Shown: positions 12,160-24,223 of the stretch, piece by piece
How the letters are laid out: every line of letters starts with the position of its first letter
How positions within the stretch are numbered: the stretch's first letter is position 1
DNA from: Chlorokybus atmophyticus
Taxonomy: Eukaryota > Streptophyta > Chlorokybophyceae > Chlorokybales > Chlorokybaceae
NCBI GenBank assembly: GCA_009103225.1
Contig: RHPI01001946.1
Coordinates: 66,099-130,098 of the forward strand
Direction of reading: 5' to 3'
Length of the DNA: 64,000 nucleotides
Notes under the pieces: generated by a model
The model's database searches: none
Seen by the model: only the letters and a program-made list of their open reading frames with translations
Told to the model about the DNA's origin: nothing
Made by a program: the position numbers and the translations under genes

Positions 12160-12685
12160 TGTAACGGGAGCAATAATAATAGGGGTATTATTGCTACCTG
12201 AATAACACATTTTGTATGAATAAGTATTTAAATATGCTTATTTATACCTCTTTTCTACGGTTCCTCGCTTATTAAAGGCTATGATGCTTTATCATAGCTT
12301 AAATAAGTCCCAATGGGTGTAGAACCGCTTATTCAAGCCTATTTAGTGTCACATTTGATATAATGTGATCACTATCTCGTTAGGTACCTTACGATAGGTA
12401 TCTTTGGATAGGTACCTTATCGATAGGTACCTTATCTGAGCTGTGATTGGCTCACGCTAGATTTCTTAACTACCCTATCTGTAGGGTCGATGTGTAGTTG
12501 TGAGTTAATTATCGCGAGGTATATAGTTAATATACTCTTGATATAAAAGGTCACATCAATCTGATGTGGGGACTTGGAGTTTTTTGCTCAGTGGCGGCCA
12601 CGCCGTTGAAAGGCTTGTCATAGGCGGTGTGGGTGTTGGGGTAGAGGATTGAAGGGGCATCACCGGCGACGGTGGTGCTGTTACA
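12160..12685 (+). repeat. 3' LTR of gypsy element
   Basis: 526 bp, same length as the 5' LTR and about 99 percent identical by eye. Differences include acctAaat/acctGaat, cgataAgt/cgataGgt and gttGata/gttAata. Followed by the CGAGT duplication. Confidence 0.95.
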
Positions 12686-12690
12686 CGAGT

Positions 12691-13800
12691 AGTCTACTGA
12701 GTTTGTCCAGCATTGCCACTATTAAGTAGTGAACTTTTGTTACTATTACATTGCTGATGACTGACTGTTTGTGGGTGTACACACACAAGCAGTGAATAGT
12801 ACTGCATGCCCATTTAGTCATAGTGTAATAGTGCAGCTGCTGGTGTTTAGTACTGCTGCTGCGGTCTTGTTGCTTGCAACCACTAGTAGTTACAGGTCGA
12901 CTACCACGCTCAGCCAGCGGCTAGTTACACGGTTGTACTATCTCATGATCGCACATTCAGTCAGTAGTACATAATTGCATGGCATGAGACTACAAGTCAT
13001 AAGCTACATACATGCCACATGCAATGCTGCAGCTATAAGTAACTCAGTCACGTGCATGTGTTGTGCTTGTTGGACATCATTCTGAACTTTCCCACATTTT
13101 CGTTTTCACCGTTTCCACGTTTTGATTACTTTCATGTTGCTTTCGCGCGCTGTTGCTAGCGAGTCGCTACTAGTTGATTACTTCATTTTTTACTTTAGGG
13201 TTTTCCACATATAAAACTAGGTGGTACTAGGTGAGTCTCAGCAATGCATCTGTCAGTGACATCCATCTAAATGTTTTCGATCAGATGAGTGCGCATCCAT
13301 TTTCGAGTTTACCACAATATCATTTGCCGCATTCCTACTACGCACAGCCCTCTCGTCCTTTTGCCATCGTTAACCCTCTTCCTTTTACCGCCCTTTCACC
13401 TCTGTGCGTCTTCCTTTTTGCTTTTACAAGACTAACCCTTATACTGGGTTTTGCATGTTGATACATCGCACAACGACTACTGCGCGTCAGGTGCTTTCTC
13501 AATGCCCTAACTTACAATATCAATATATGTTGAGCACACGGTTTTTTACTAGGGTTGAGAACCCACCATTATGTTGGGTAACTACTTTTGTTGAAAGAAC
13601 GTTCTTTGTGAGTTGCATGCAATGTTGACCATCTACATAACCAAATCAGCTCAAATGACATTCTTCAGTTATAGTTATAAGCATGCTCATAATGGGGTAA
13701 CCTAACAAACATAGCAGTGTTATAGCTGTTCCGTATCGACGCACACATGTCTTAGTAGCGTTGATATAGCTCCAAGCTTTGTTGGCTCTATATGATCGAG
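12691..13800. other. No gene recognised
   Basis: Continuation of the host sequence interrupted by the gypsy insertion. Short open frames only, none with recognisable content. Confidence 0.5.
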
Positions 13801-13809
13801 GGACGAGCT

Positions 13810-14440
13810 TTAATAAACACCAACCTGCAGCAAATGCTATCCGCCTCGGACGATCCGAAGCATATACTGCGCATGCATATACATATATGTGTGTGTGTGT
13901 GTGTGTCGCATGTATATTGTGATATGTAAGTATCACACGTATACATCGTATTATATCATTATTCAATGCATAAGTTAATTTCACAAATAGATAAAGATAG
14001 TTTATGTAGTATATGTATACTCCCTTCTTACATACATATATGTGAATGCACTACATATGCATATATGTACACACACATATATGTGTATATAAATATATAA
14101 TTTACGTGAATATATAATTTATGTCTGTTAGCTTAACTTGGTCCAATTATGTGTTTTAATGATCACCAACCTATAGCAAATGCTGTCCGCCTCCGACAGT
14201 CCGAAGCATATATTACGCATACAAATACATATATGTGTGTGTCGCGTGTATATGATGTTCGGTTACATGTAAGTATCACACGTATATAACGTATTATGTC
14301 ATAATTCAATGCACAAATCGGTACCATAAATAGATAAAGATAGTTTATGTAGTATAAGTATACTCCCTTGCTATACATGTATGTTTATGGACTATATATG
14401 CACATATGTATATACACATATATATACATATGCATATATA
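13810..14440. repeat. Two-copy direct repeat, about 347-bp period
   Basis: Copy 1 (about 13,810-14,090) and copy 2 (about 14,157-14,440) share in order: caccaacct, gcaaatgct, cgcctc, ccgaagcatata, a TATATGTGTGTG run, taagtatcacacgtata, ttcaatgca, aatagataaagatagttt and gtatactccctt. Both then run into TATG/CATA microsatellite sequence. Confidence 0.8.
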
Positions 14441-15849
14441 TACATACATATGTATGTACTAGTATATATGTGTATATTGTTGTGTTCTTTATTTGTTCGT
14501 TCGTGTTAAGCTTGATCATAAATGAGGCTTTTCGGTTCATCTTAACAAAATATTGTTATTTTAATATAAAATCATCGTTATTGTTACAGTAATGGTTATT
14601 TGTTCGTTTAACGAAGCCTAGGTCTAGTTGGTTCTCAACTCCATTTTCAACTCACTCAGGCACTCTTGATTACTTTTCATGCTCTCGCGCGCTCACTCAG
14701 TCCGGCAGTCCGCTGACAGCGGAATACGTGATTTATTGCTTCGCAAGCCAGCCATCCTATTGGCTGGCCTGCGTCGCACCAATTGGCTTGTGACAATTTG
14801 GGGGTAGCCCATTGATGCCGCCCCAAACTGTCACATGCGTTAGGCAGATGGGGGTAGACTGTGTAGAGGGATCAATGTGCAGCCATATAACCGCAGCCTA
14901 TTCGGGGCGGGCTTGACCTGCACTCGTTGTGAGGTTGCAAACTTGGCATTGCTTCTGGCAAGGTTGCAGCGGCTGATGCAAGGCGGTGGCGGCAGTGGAG
15001 GACGAGGCGGCGGAAAGGAGGCGTTGTATAGGTTAGGCTGCCTTTGCTTCAAGTAGTCATTGTACTTGCCTGCTAGCCTATATGTACAACAGCGCCAGCA
15101 ACAAGGCATCAATGGTTATATCCGCTTGAGTCTTTATGTGTTAGCTTGAGTGTTGAGCTACGGCCTAATGCATGCTATCTTTGCTGCTTGCTCGACGCTC
15201 TGTGTTTGACTTCGCAGCGCCGGCAGGGCCTACACAAAGCGCCCAATAATTCAAGTAGCCAAGTCACCTGTAAGGTATCATTGGTTAGTCCGTTGTTTCA
15301 AGTTATGCTTGATTGTCCAACACTGTGTGGGAGTGCAATCCGCATGTACATTTGTTATATTTGTTGGCTAAGAACTTGCTACATATGTTCTCCTCTTAGC
15401 TCTCTTCACTCATTTCGCCTTCAAGAGGGGGCCTGCCTTACTTGTGGGCTCAGCGAGAGTCGCAATGTGCAAGACCTCTCGAGACGCTAAGTTACCTACT
15501 TATCTACTGAGGTTGGCATGCCAACAGTTGGCAACCACTCTAGCATCCAGCTAGCTTTTCAACAGGTATCGGTGGCTAGTGGTTTGAGCCGGGTTGTAAC
15601 GCTGCGTTGCGTGCACATGTGCAATGTATCTCTCTCCACACATCTGTATGTGTTTTAGTAGGAAAGTGTGAGCTCAATCTCGGTAATGTCCTGGCAGTTA
15701 TCATTGTCTTTCCTTCAAGCATACATGCTTGCTGCTTACACTATTGCCTCCAGCACCAGCTACCCTTCCTGTACTTGACCTCAAGCAAGGCATGCTGCCT
15801 GCTGGTTGACGGCGCTGTTGCTAGCGCCGTCAACTCCAGTGTTAGCGGC
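14441..15849. other. Flank of HNH copy 2, no intact gene
   Basis: The 14,840-15,110 part matches 2,480-2,720 beside HNH copy 1. The rest has no clear coding content; 15,780-15,850 has a short repeat of 'gctagcgccgtcaac'-like sequence. Confidence 0.4.
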
Positions 15850-17496
15850 AAGGAGGGTTGTCTTCTTCCTCCTCGCCATCGAGATCTTCGCCTTCCCCGT
15901 CTCGTTCTCTCGAAAAGCCGTTGTTCTTCAGGACTGCGAGCATGCTGGTAAACAACATGCTCATGTTTAAATGCATGTCATCTGCTGGTGCAAAGGCATG
16001 TTGTTGTAGCGGTCCTTACCGCACCCGGTTTGTCTTGCTGCCTTTCTGCAGGTTGTACTTCTTAGGCATAGGTTGTAGGTTTTTGTTAGTTGAAGCATGT
16101 CTCACGCTGCTCCTTCACGCGCGGGTCAAAGCTAGCTACTAGTATTGGCTTTCCGTGGTCTATGTGCCAGTAGTCTCCCTGGTTGTCCCAGGTCATCCCC
16201 CTTCCATACTTGTGGAATGGACCCTCGATCCAAGTTTGGAGGAAGGAGTAGGTGCATCCGAGCAGCTCCACTGTCCTCTCTGCAATGTTGAATGGCAGGG
16301 TTCGCATGGCTTTAAATGCTTGCCATGTGCGCGTACGGCATATGCAGGCAAGGCGATATACTACGTCGTTGCGGTAGCGTTCCTGCTAGGCAGCGTTGAC
16401 ACACGTCTTGCGTATGGTGCGCGAGGTAGATACGAACATCATGATGAAACCCTCTTTCTCTTCACCAAATGTGTTGCATTTGCGCTCAAAACCCTCCTTG
16501 TTGTCTTGTATGATCTTAGCCATCAACCCCCGCCTGCAGGGGTACAATAGTCTGTGGCCACAAAACGTTTTGTGTGTCCCCCACTCGACACGGGCGCCAT
16601 ACAAATCAGTAAGTTAACAAGTTAACAAGTTTAAGTTGCTATGCTTGCATGTTTTCTTATGTTCTCATTCATCTTCTTACCCTGATAGGTTGGGACTCCC
16701 TTCGCGACGGTTATGCGCTTTGCTTTGGCCTCTTCACGCGCTTCCTCTCGGCATCGCACACATTGGCCATTAGGAAGGTACATTTCGTTGTAACTGCGCG
16801 GGCATTGCAAAACAATAATTTTTCAGCTGCATAGCAAAATTATTATGTACACAAGTTTGTTAGGTGTGTTAATTAAATCTTTGCATGCTTTCATACACTG
16901 TATATATAAATCAAGTAAGCAGCTGGCAGCTGCTTACTTGATTAAACAATTGCCCCAAGTGTTGTTACATGCATGGGGAGGTCTGCTTGGTTTCTCTTCT
17001 CCCTTCGTTTGATGTAGTCGATTTGTTCTTCCTTATACACTCCATGCAGGTTGAAGAGCTCAAATAGAGCTCCGTATGCCCCTCTACACACGGCACGTCG
17101 GCTGCAAACAGGTTCACATTTGCTATTGTTGTGCTTTTATGTGTGTGTGTGCAACGCATCTATTGAGGTGGCACGGTTGTACATGCTTATGCAGTGCTGG
17201 TGCTTCTCAGTGCGTGTGACTTAATGTTGCACTTGCTGTTGCTCGTCTGCCCTTAAATATTTTGTTGCATCAGCAAGTGCCAAGTTGGCCATGGTTGCGC
17301 GGTTGGAGCGCACGCATTGTTGCTCGCATTGCAGGCACCTCCTTCGATTCTTCACGTAGCGGAGGGTGCACTCCTCACCATCCACCATGACAATGTGGTC
17401 TACATTTTTAGGACACGGTATCTCATAGAACTTTCCTCGTGGTGGTGGCTGCACGCAACCCATCTGCATGGCACACGCAAGTAAATATTGCCGCAT
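15850..17496 (-). pseudogene. Zinc-module/HNH nuclease family, copy 2 (best preserved)
   Basis: Minus-strand blocks in the same order as copy 1: RRRCLQCEQQCVRSNRATMA (about 17,350-17,280), EGHTELYLSSSTCMECIRKN (about 17,090-17,030), a QCVRCREEAREEAK block (about 16,770-16,720), and FVSTSRTIRKTCVNAA (about 16,440-16,390). The HNH block follows, with an unbroken run from 16,307 to 16,086. Its core GMTWDNQGDYWHIDHGKP keeps the HIDH histidines, followed by FDPRVKEQRETCFN. A stop follows the CVNAA module, and further stops precede the LQPM-like block, so the copy is broken even though its catalytic core is intact. The acidic C-terminal tail (about 15,860-15,910) is also recognisable. An HNH nickase or endonuclease role is inferred from family knowledge. 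Confidence 0.65.
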
Positions 17497-17499
17497 GCC

Positions 17500-18400
17500 C
17501 AGCCCAAGTGTTAGTTTACATCATGTGTGTGCATGTGTTGAGTTGTGTGTATAATGGTGCTTATTCTACTTAATGCATTGATGTTGTTATCGACCTCGCA
17601 TGTGTATACACCTGTGCATTGCTAATGATGACACTTACTATTTGTGTACAGTGCTGCCACTGCGCTACCACTGACTGCACTTGTGCACAATCGCTTTTTG
17701 TCTGTGGCTACTTCTGATGGGCAACTAGTACGTGTATGCATGTGCTAGGCATGTCAATGCTTTCTTTACATGCATTAAGCAGTACACAATGTAGGGGCAG
17801 GTGTACCATTAAAAAGTCGGAGTTTGTACTTTTTAAGAATTGTTGTGGCACTCATTTCATGCTCAATAGCCAACTTTCCACAATAATGAACGTGTTGCTA
17901 ACAGTGGATGTAGCTGCTGACAGTAGATGTGCTGCTGCTGCACCGCTACTTGTGTGGTGTGGTGAGTAGCTGTAGCGCTGCCGTCTGATTGTCTATTTGT
18001 GTGCGCAATGCACCTCTAGTGAGACCACCTCCGCCCACAGTAGCGTGTGAGCAGTGCTGTCGCAAAGCTACCCATACCTCTTCGAGCATTTTAAAGCTAG
18101 TCTACTTAAGGACAGTGCTGTTGCTGCGTCATTATCATCTTCGGTCGCCTGCAGGTAGCCACTGCTCCTGCCACTCACTACTTTGTGCAGTGCTGCTGCG
18201 CCTCTTAATGTGTGTGTAGTATTGCTGCTGATGTAGCTTGCTGGTAACCATTTGTGCAATTCGTATCTTCGAGACGTTCAGCTACCCAAGGAATTGTATT
18301 GCTCTCTATATGCAGTTGCAACGTGTTTGTGTTTTCCATAAACTAGTATGTAATGCTATGTGTGTGTAGGGTGATAATCAAGGCACTTGCAGTAATAATA
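17500..18400. other. No intact gene
   Basis: TG-rich sequence followed by short frames; only fragmentary similarity to other parts of the repeat-rich region. Nothing supportable as a gene. Confidence 0.4.
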
Positions 18401-18419
18401 AAAGTTACCAAGTGTGTAG

Positions 18420-18530
18420 GCTACAATCTCATGCATGCATGTACCACGCAGGTTAAAGATCTCAAATAGAATTCCGTGTGCCCTTCTGAGCACGGCGCTT
18501 CCGTTCAAGGAACCATTGCAACTTGCAGTT
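18420..18530 (-). pseudogene. Isolated zinc-module fragment of the HNH family
   Basis: The minus-strand frame with AVLRRAHGILFEIFNLRGTC resembles the EGHTEFYLSS..C module of copies 1 and 2 and even more the plus-strand relic near 20,380. No HNH block is attached. Confidence 0.4.
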
Positions 18531-18531
18531 G

Positions 18532-18645
18532 AACTGTGCATACATTAAGAATAGCAGCACTTTTTGCCACACGACTCGTGTGACACGAGTGCACCGAAAG
18601 TGCCGCGTGGCATGCAATGCTGCTATTCCTAACGTATGCACAGTT
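18532..18645. repeat. Inverted repeat, 27-nt arms
   Basis: Left arm 18,532-18,558 (AACTGTGCATAC...) is the near reverse complement of 18,619-18,645, with two mismatches, around a 60-base centre that itself holds 'cacgactcgtgtgacacgag'. It sits where the module relic abuts the larger inverted repeat. Confidence 0.7.
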
Positions 18646-20345
18646 GCTGTGGATCCTTGCTTGTAGAAGGTTTGTGGAATTTTGCTGGTCGATTTCAAGG
18701 GTTTTACTCTCATCATCTACAACCTCGCTGCACACCATCGATGACATCTTTTGCTCAACCACGGTTTGTCACTCGTTCCATACCCCAGCTCTAACTCCTC
18801 CTTTTGCCTTGCGTGTCGCTTTCGTGTGTTTGTTTTATGTCTTGCATTTATTGCGCGCTCACATATGGTCAGCGTTGCTGTCTTACTAGGGAGTGCACGC
18901 GATCCTTTAAACAAAGTGAATTCATTGATGCGTCCGCCGCAATTTAATGTCTCGTTACCCAAATATAAGACATGCGCGTTACCAACTGCACCGCAACATT
19001 TGGTAGACAAACGCACCAGTTGTGGTCAAAGCCATAATAAGCGCTATGTCACGACCTGCTGCGGCAAGACATGCTGCTCATGATCTTGCACACGTGAGCA
19101 CTGTCATTTGCCGTGCAGTGTGGCCTAGTTGGCATGGCATTGAGCTCATAATTTAGACGGTCGGGGTTCCAACGCCTACACACCGTGTAATCCTTGTGAC
19201 AACAAGATCTTTCACGATTAAGTTGTTTTTAGCAATCTGCGCCGAGCATGCGCGCTAATGGAACTAGCACAACTTGTATAGTGCTCGCTAAGCGAATTCA
19301 CACAAATCCGGCTTTTCCACATCTCATGCCCACAATGTCAACCTCAGCCATTTTTGAAAAGTATCCATGCAAATTGTGCGACACACCTTACTAAGTATGT
19401 ACAGTATGTATGAATTGAGTATTTGTTTTTGCTTCACAACTCGTCGTTCATTGGCTGGGTTGTGACTCGCAAGCAAGCCAATAAGACGCTTTGGTTCTCT
19501 TGAAAATGTAAAAGAGCCCGTAAGATGAACATGAGATAAACATGACAACCCCAAAAACATTCGCAATGCACATATTGGAAGCAGTGGCATAATAGCACTA
19601 CACATATGTGCATTCAATTGTTAATAATATCTTATACTTGTCAATAGCGGATCTACAGCAATTGCGCAATCGGTGATAGCAGCATTATATGCACACACCA
19701 AGTGCAAAATCACATTTTCGCAGCAGAAGAGCCGTGCTCAGAAGGGCACACGAAGGTCTACCTAAGCTCTTTAATCAATCATAATATGCGTGGAGTGCAC
19801 GATAAAGCGAACGCAAGTCAATTATGGCAAGAAAAAACAAGGAAACAGCAAAACTACACACGCGTGTATCAGTGCTGGGGACCATTGGCCAAGCAAATGA
19901 GCATGCCAAGTTGAGTGTGCAAAGTTTATGCTTACACAACTAACCAACTGGTGTCAATGCTCATCTCTCTAGAGATCTATGCCGCTGTAGTATGATGCCC
20001 CCACCGTCACACCTACATGTACCTAAAAGTTAATGATGAGCTGTGTGTGCGATGCCAAGAGGATGAGCGTGAGAAGGCTTACTACTCGGGCAGCAACGCT
20101 AACCACATGTGAGCGCGCAATTAATGCAAGACACCAATCAAACACACAAAAGCGACATGCAAGGCAGAAGCAGTTAGTACAGGGGTATGAAACGATCGGA
20201 AAACCGCGGTCAAACAAAATATGTCGTCGATAATGTGCAGGGAGGTTGTAGTTTTGAGTGAAACCCTTGAAATAGTTAGCAAAAATCCCATAAAACCTTT
20301 AACAATCAAGATTCCACAACAACTGTGCACACAGTAAGAAAAGCA
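18636..20345. repeat. Large inverted repeat pair
   Basis: Plus-strand 18,636-18,900 matches the reverse complement of about 20,080-20,345 (shared 'tttcaagggttt', 'ctacaacctc', 'cgacgacat'-like, and CERAINARH..NT.KRHARQK on the opposite strand). The spacer of about 1.2 kb holds a tRNA-like relic and the first module of HNH copy 3. Identity by eye is roughly 75-80 percent. Confidence 0.6.
19118..19184 (+). tRNA. Methionine-tRNA-like relic (pseudo-tRNA or SINE head)
   Basis: Contains an A-box TGGCCTAGTTGG (19,121-19,132), an anticodon-loop-like CTCATAATTT with CAT, and GGGGTTCCAAC near the B-box position. GTGTG and CACAC can pair at the ends. The T-arm and anticodon stems have several mismatches, so I do not think it is a working tRNA; a tRNA-derived SINE or pseudogene fits better. 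Confidence 0.4.
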
Positions 20346-21345
20346 GCATTATATGTCACACAAGTGCAAAATCATCTATTTGCACTCAAAGTGCCGTACT
20401 CAGAAGGGCACAAGGAGTTCTATTTGAAATTTTAACTTGAGTGAAGTGCACGAGAAAGCGCACGCAAGTCAATTTTGGCAAGAAAAGAAAAAAGAAACAA
20501 GCAGAACTATCCACACGTGTTACTATGAGCTATTGTTCAAGTGGGTGCGTATGCAATGGTGAACATGCAAGGAAAGTGTGAGCACACTCAACAAACTTGT
20601 ACAAGCTCATTTGCTGTGCCGCTGAAAAACAATGCCCTTGCGGTCACACCGACGTGTACCTTGCCAATGGCCAGTGTGGGTGATGCCAAGAGGAAGAGTG
20701 CGAAGACCTCGGAGGTTAAAGCAATGCGCAAACCTATTACGAACGGGGTCCCAACATGTCGATGTCAGGTGTTATGGAATAGAGTAAAACAAGTCATTAA
20801 AGCATAGCAACCTACACTTACTGGTTCGCAGGGCGCCTATGCAAAGTGGGACACATAGAACAATCCGTGGCCACAGACTCCTGCAGGCGGGGGTGCATGG
20901 CTCAGATTATACAAGACAACAAGGAGGGTGTTGAGAGCGCAAATGCACCACATGTGGCGAAGAGAAAGATGATTTCAACTATGTGTCTACCTCTCCCACC
21001 ATGTGTAAGACATGCGAACTACTCACCAGCGGGAATGACACCCCAACGACGTGGTGCATCGCCTCGCCTGCCTGTGCGGAACGCGCACATGGTACGCATT
21101 CAAGTCTCGCATAATGTACCACTCAAACACATTAGAGAAAGAACAATTCAACTGTTGAGGTCTAGCTACTCCTTCTTCATAGAGTGGATGCAAGGTCAGT
21201 CGTATAAGTACGGAGGGGGCATGACATGGGACAATCAAGGAGAGTTGTAGCATGTAGACCACGAAGTGCCCATCCGCATTTTTGACCTGGTCGTGAAGGA
21301 GCAGCTGCAGCGTGAAAAATGCTCAACTACAAACCTGCAACCCTT
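19715..21345 (+). pseudogene. Zinc-module/HNH nuclease family, copy 3 (decayed, modules duplicated)
   Basis: Plus-strand blocks: FAAEEPCSEGHTKVYLSSL (about 19,717), YLKVNDELCVRCQEDEREKA (about 20,020-20,080), a second EGHKEFYL block (about 20,400), a second YLANGQCG.CQEEE block with a stop (about 20,655-20,700), then CRRGCMAQIIQDNKEGVE (about 20,885) and the HNH block with YSFFIEWMQGQSYKYGGG, MTWDNQGEL, a TAG (21,248-21,250) in place of Trp, HVDHEVP and TNLQPL. The EGH and C-x2-C modules occur twice, so two copies seem fused or tandem. Inactive as read. Confidence 0.6.
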
Positions 21346-21998
21346 GTTGCACCAAGCGGCATGCGAGCATGCGTTATTGAATAATTAATGCGAGCATTTT
21401 CATGCATGCATTGCACATGTATAATGCATGCAATAAAAATGCCGTGCATATAACATTTCAAGAAAAAATTCATCAACAAATTCTACGCTCTCTCGCATCG
21501 TTGTGCTCAATATAAACACTTTCCTTACTCATTGATGCACCGTACATTGACTCCATTCGGAATGCATGCGTGTGCATGCTTTATGGTTGATTCATAGGCA
21601 GTATTGTGCTTCCCTTACTGCCAGATATGCCCTTGCCCCAACTTCAGGGCCATTTTGCACCGCGCGTCACCAGCAACCAACCAAGTGATGCGCGATGCGT
21701 AATGGCACTGATATCGGGGCGGGGGCATTTCTGTGGCGGTAAAGTAGCGGAAAGGGTTTATGTGAACCATTATGTGAACCAAATATGCGCATTCTGGAAA
21801 GAATGCATTATCACTTCTTTAATGCGGTATTATTCGCACATGCATAACTGCTTGTAAGCGCATGGTGCAACTAGGCCTGCAACCCATGCCCAAGAAGCAT
21901 AATTGCATGATACGATATACGATATACGAATACTTATTTTAAGTGTTCAACATCCGTATATTTTGACCAGTTAGCTCGCGTACGATTGCGAATAATGA
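21346..21998. other. No gene recognised
   Basis: Short frames only. A fold-back lies near 21,392-21,440, where CATTTTCATGCATGCATT is followed by AATGCATGCAATAAAAATG. Confidence 0.5.
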
Positions 21999-22627
21999 TG
22001 TAACGCCTACCACACACTTACCTGTCATGGTGTGTAGAAGACTTCAAGAAAGAACAACACTTACCAAGTGTTGTCAACAACCACCCCACACGGGAATGGG
22101 GGAGGGCTACTTGAATCGGGCTAGCCACCCCACATGCAGGAGTGGTAGAGTAAGTCCACTCGAGTTCCGTTGCCCAACATACCATTAGCAATACCCTTAT
22201 GCACTCCCACTTGCTGCCCTTCAACCTCGCGCACCAATGGTAAGGCTCCTTGCCTTTCACCTCAGCGTTGACCAACCAGGAGAAAAGGGAGTTTTATCTC
22301 TTGTCTCAGGTCTGCTACATGGCAGCACCATGTGACTATGTCACATCGATGTGACATAGCCAAGCTGTGTCACATCAGCACTGAGCAGCTCTGTGTTGGC
22401 TCACTCATGCATTGTGCAACTTATCATGCCCAAGGCCGCATGGGCTAAAGGGCAGGCTGTGCATGAGCACACCTCACAAGCGTACGTACGTGCATAAGTA
22501 CATGCATGCGCACACGCCATAAGCACTTACACACGCTTATAAAATGAAAAATCCCACTTGGTCCCTTCTTACCAACATACGTAGTAGGAACAGAGAATGG
22601 TTTTTGCCAGCCTTACAGGTGTGACAT
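21999..22627 (-). mobile_element. LTR of a second retrotransposon family (3' LTR, truncated element)
   Basis: Read on the minus strand it starts TGTCACACC at 22,627 and ends GGCGTTACA at 21,999. It is directly preceded (minus strand) by a polypurine tract AAGTGGGGAGGAA, the same junction as in the gypsy element. It shares GGCAAAA.CCATTCTCTG, GACCAAGTGGG and GCGTGTGTA-type blocks with the solo LTR at 34,576-35,590. No target duplication was found and no coding region survives next to it. Confidence 0.65.
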
Positions 22628-23017
22628 TCCTCCCCACTTGCTCGCCAACGACCGCGTTGAAACATATGGAACACTTGTATCGCACAAGCCGGATGTGGGT
22701 GATGATCACCCTCATATTGGGGATTAAATCCCGAATCGGCGGCTGCACTCCATGTAAACATAGTGCGAGTCGTGGGAGTGACAACCAACTATGATGCTAA
22801 CCACTAATGCGCGCGATGTTGGTATGTTACATAAAGAGGTTGTGGGATGGTGCACATGTGCCTGCAACCTTGCATTTGGCAGAACAGTTGCCAAGCTGAT
22901 CGGCTCCCAGGCGTTATGTCTCTTCCCTATAACCAAGCCACTTATTCAGTTTAAAACTTTGTTTACGAAGCTTTTCAAGCTTCATAAACTGCGTTGCCAA
23001 CATATCATGGCAACGAC
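22628..23017 (-). other. Residual internal sequence of the truncated LTR element
   Basis: Polypurine tract next to the LTR, then about 380 bases with no recognisable retroviral domain. Confidence 0.4.
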
Positions 23018-23912
23018 TGTCACGCCCACAAAGCAGGGCGTCTGACTCTGAAGTACTTACTTATGGTAGTAAGTCAAGCTGTGTAAAGATTCCGCTTCAT
23101 GAGCATGTGTAGTGCTTGAGCTTGTGAGACCTTGGGTATGATAAATTATACAAGGTAGTGATGCGGGCTAGCACAAGATTGGTCAATGCCTATGGCATGT
23201 GAACTTATGTTAGTATATTGTGACTTGCCAAAGGAAGTGGCCATTGCAAGACGGTGAGCCGAGTTGGCAAACCACAAGACCGGTACTGTGGTAGTGCAAT
23301 TTGCCATTGATGTAACAGTCGCATGGCAAGTGGTGCATGTGGGCAACTCGCAAGTACATGTGTAACTAGGGGAGCCTGCGTTTATGATTCCGAGGTAGGA
23401 ATGTTACTCATACAGTAACCTAAGGTGGTTTAATACTTCCGAGCTGGAGTTTGTTGGTTGCAATGTTGGAACAAGGTCAGCGCATAGTGACAAGGTTTGT
23501 GCCTAGGACATCCTGTACATGTGTGCCAGATCGGGAGAGCAGCATGTGGTATGCATGCTAAGTTGCATCCTTGGGTTGGGGTCAAGACACCAGCGTGTGT
23601 TCACCACTCGAGGGCCACTTGTGCGTGAGGTGCCTAGTTGTTAGCTGATGAAGGGGCTCTCCCCCTCATCCCTTGTGGGGTGTGGTGTTGTGGGGTTGTG
23701 CGTATGTTGAACGTGTTCACGAGTGCTTGTCAGTGGGGGTGGAGCTGTGTGGAGAGGTTGGTGGTGATCACCTTTCTTGGTGCGCTGCTGCAACTTCCCC
23801 TGCAGGCTGCACCGTCACGGCGTGGTGCTGGTGGGACTTCCGCCGTAAGTTTTTGTGCTTGTGCATAAGTTTGCCAAGCCCTGAGCAGCAAATAGGTTGT
23901 GGTATTATTGCA
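23018..23912 (+). mobile_element. LTR of the same family, opposite orientation
   Basis: Begins TGTCACGCCCACA on the plus strand, matching the terminus of the LTR at 34,576-35,590. Its last 80 bases contain 'gcttgtgcataagtttgcc' and a 'gtggtatt' end, the reverse complement of the opposite end of that LTR. The right end abuts the decayed SepSecS gene. No clear target duplication, so the boundaries are approximate. Confidence 0.6.
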
Positions 23913-24223
23913 TCAGAGTTTGTTATATTTTTGCCGGCGATGGACAGCAACTTCTTTGGCAGCGCGGGTGTCAAGGAGCGTGAGGCCCGCGTGTGCAACA
24001 AGCTGGTGTCTCGGCGGCACCGCGGCATGGCGCACGATATCGGACGCTCTGACAACATCATTGAAGACCAACCAAACTTGCCTTGAAGGCCAGTTGGCTG
24101 GTCTTTAGTGATGTTGTATGCGGCACTTACCTTGGAGGCAAGTGCAGCATATACACGTTAATCATGAATTGATGTACGCCATCTACCATATGTGTATGTA
24201 CTGCTGTTTGCAATGACACGTAT

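Larger units (their letters stand above)
5690..12690 (+). mobile_element. Ty3/gypsy chromovirus-type LTR retrotransposon
   Basis: Almost complete element, 5,695-12,685, flanked by a perfect 5-bp target duplication CGAGT (5,690-5,694 and 12,686-12,690). It has two 526-bp LTRs starting TGTAAC and ending TGTTACA, a Met-tRNA-like primer site after the 5' LTR, a polypurine tract before the 3' LTR, and gag, protease, reverse transcriptase, RNase H, integrase and chromodomain in Ty3/gypsy order. The LTRs differ at only about half a dozen positions, implying recent insertion. The coding region nevertheless carries a gag frameshift, internal stops and a missing integrase catalytic residue, so this copy is not autonomous as sequenced. 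One ambiguous base lies at 11,392. Confidence 0.95.
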
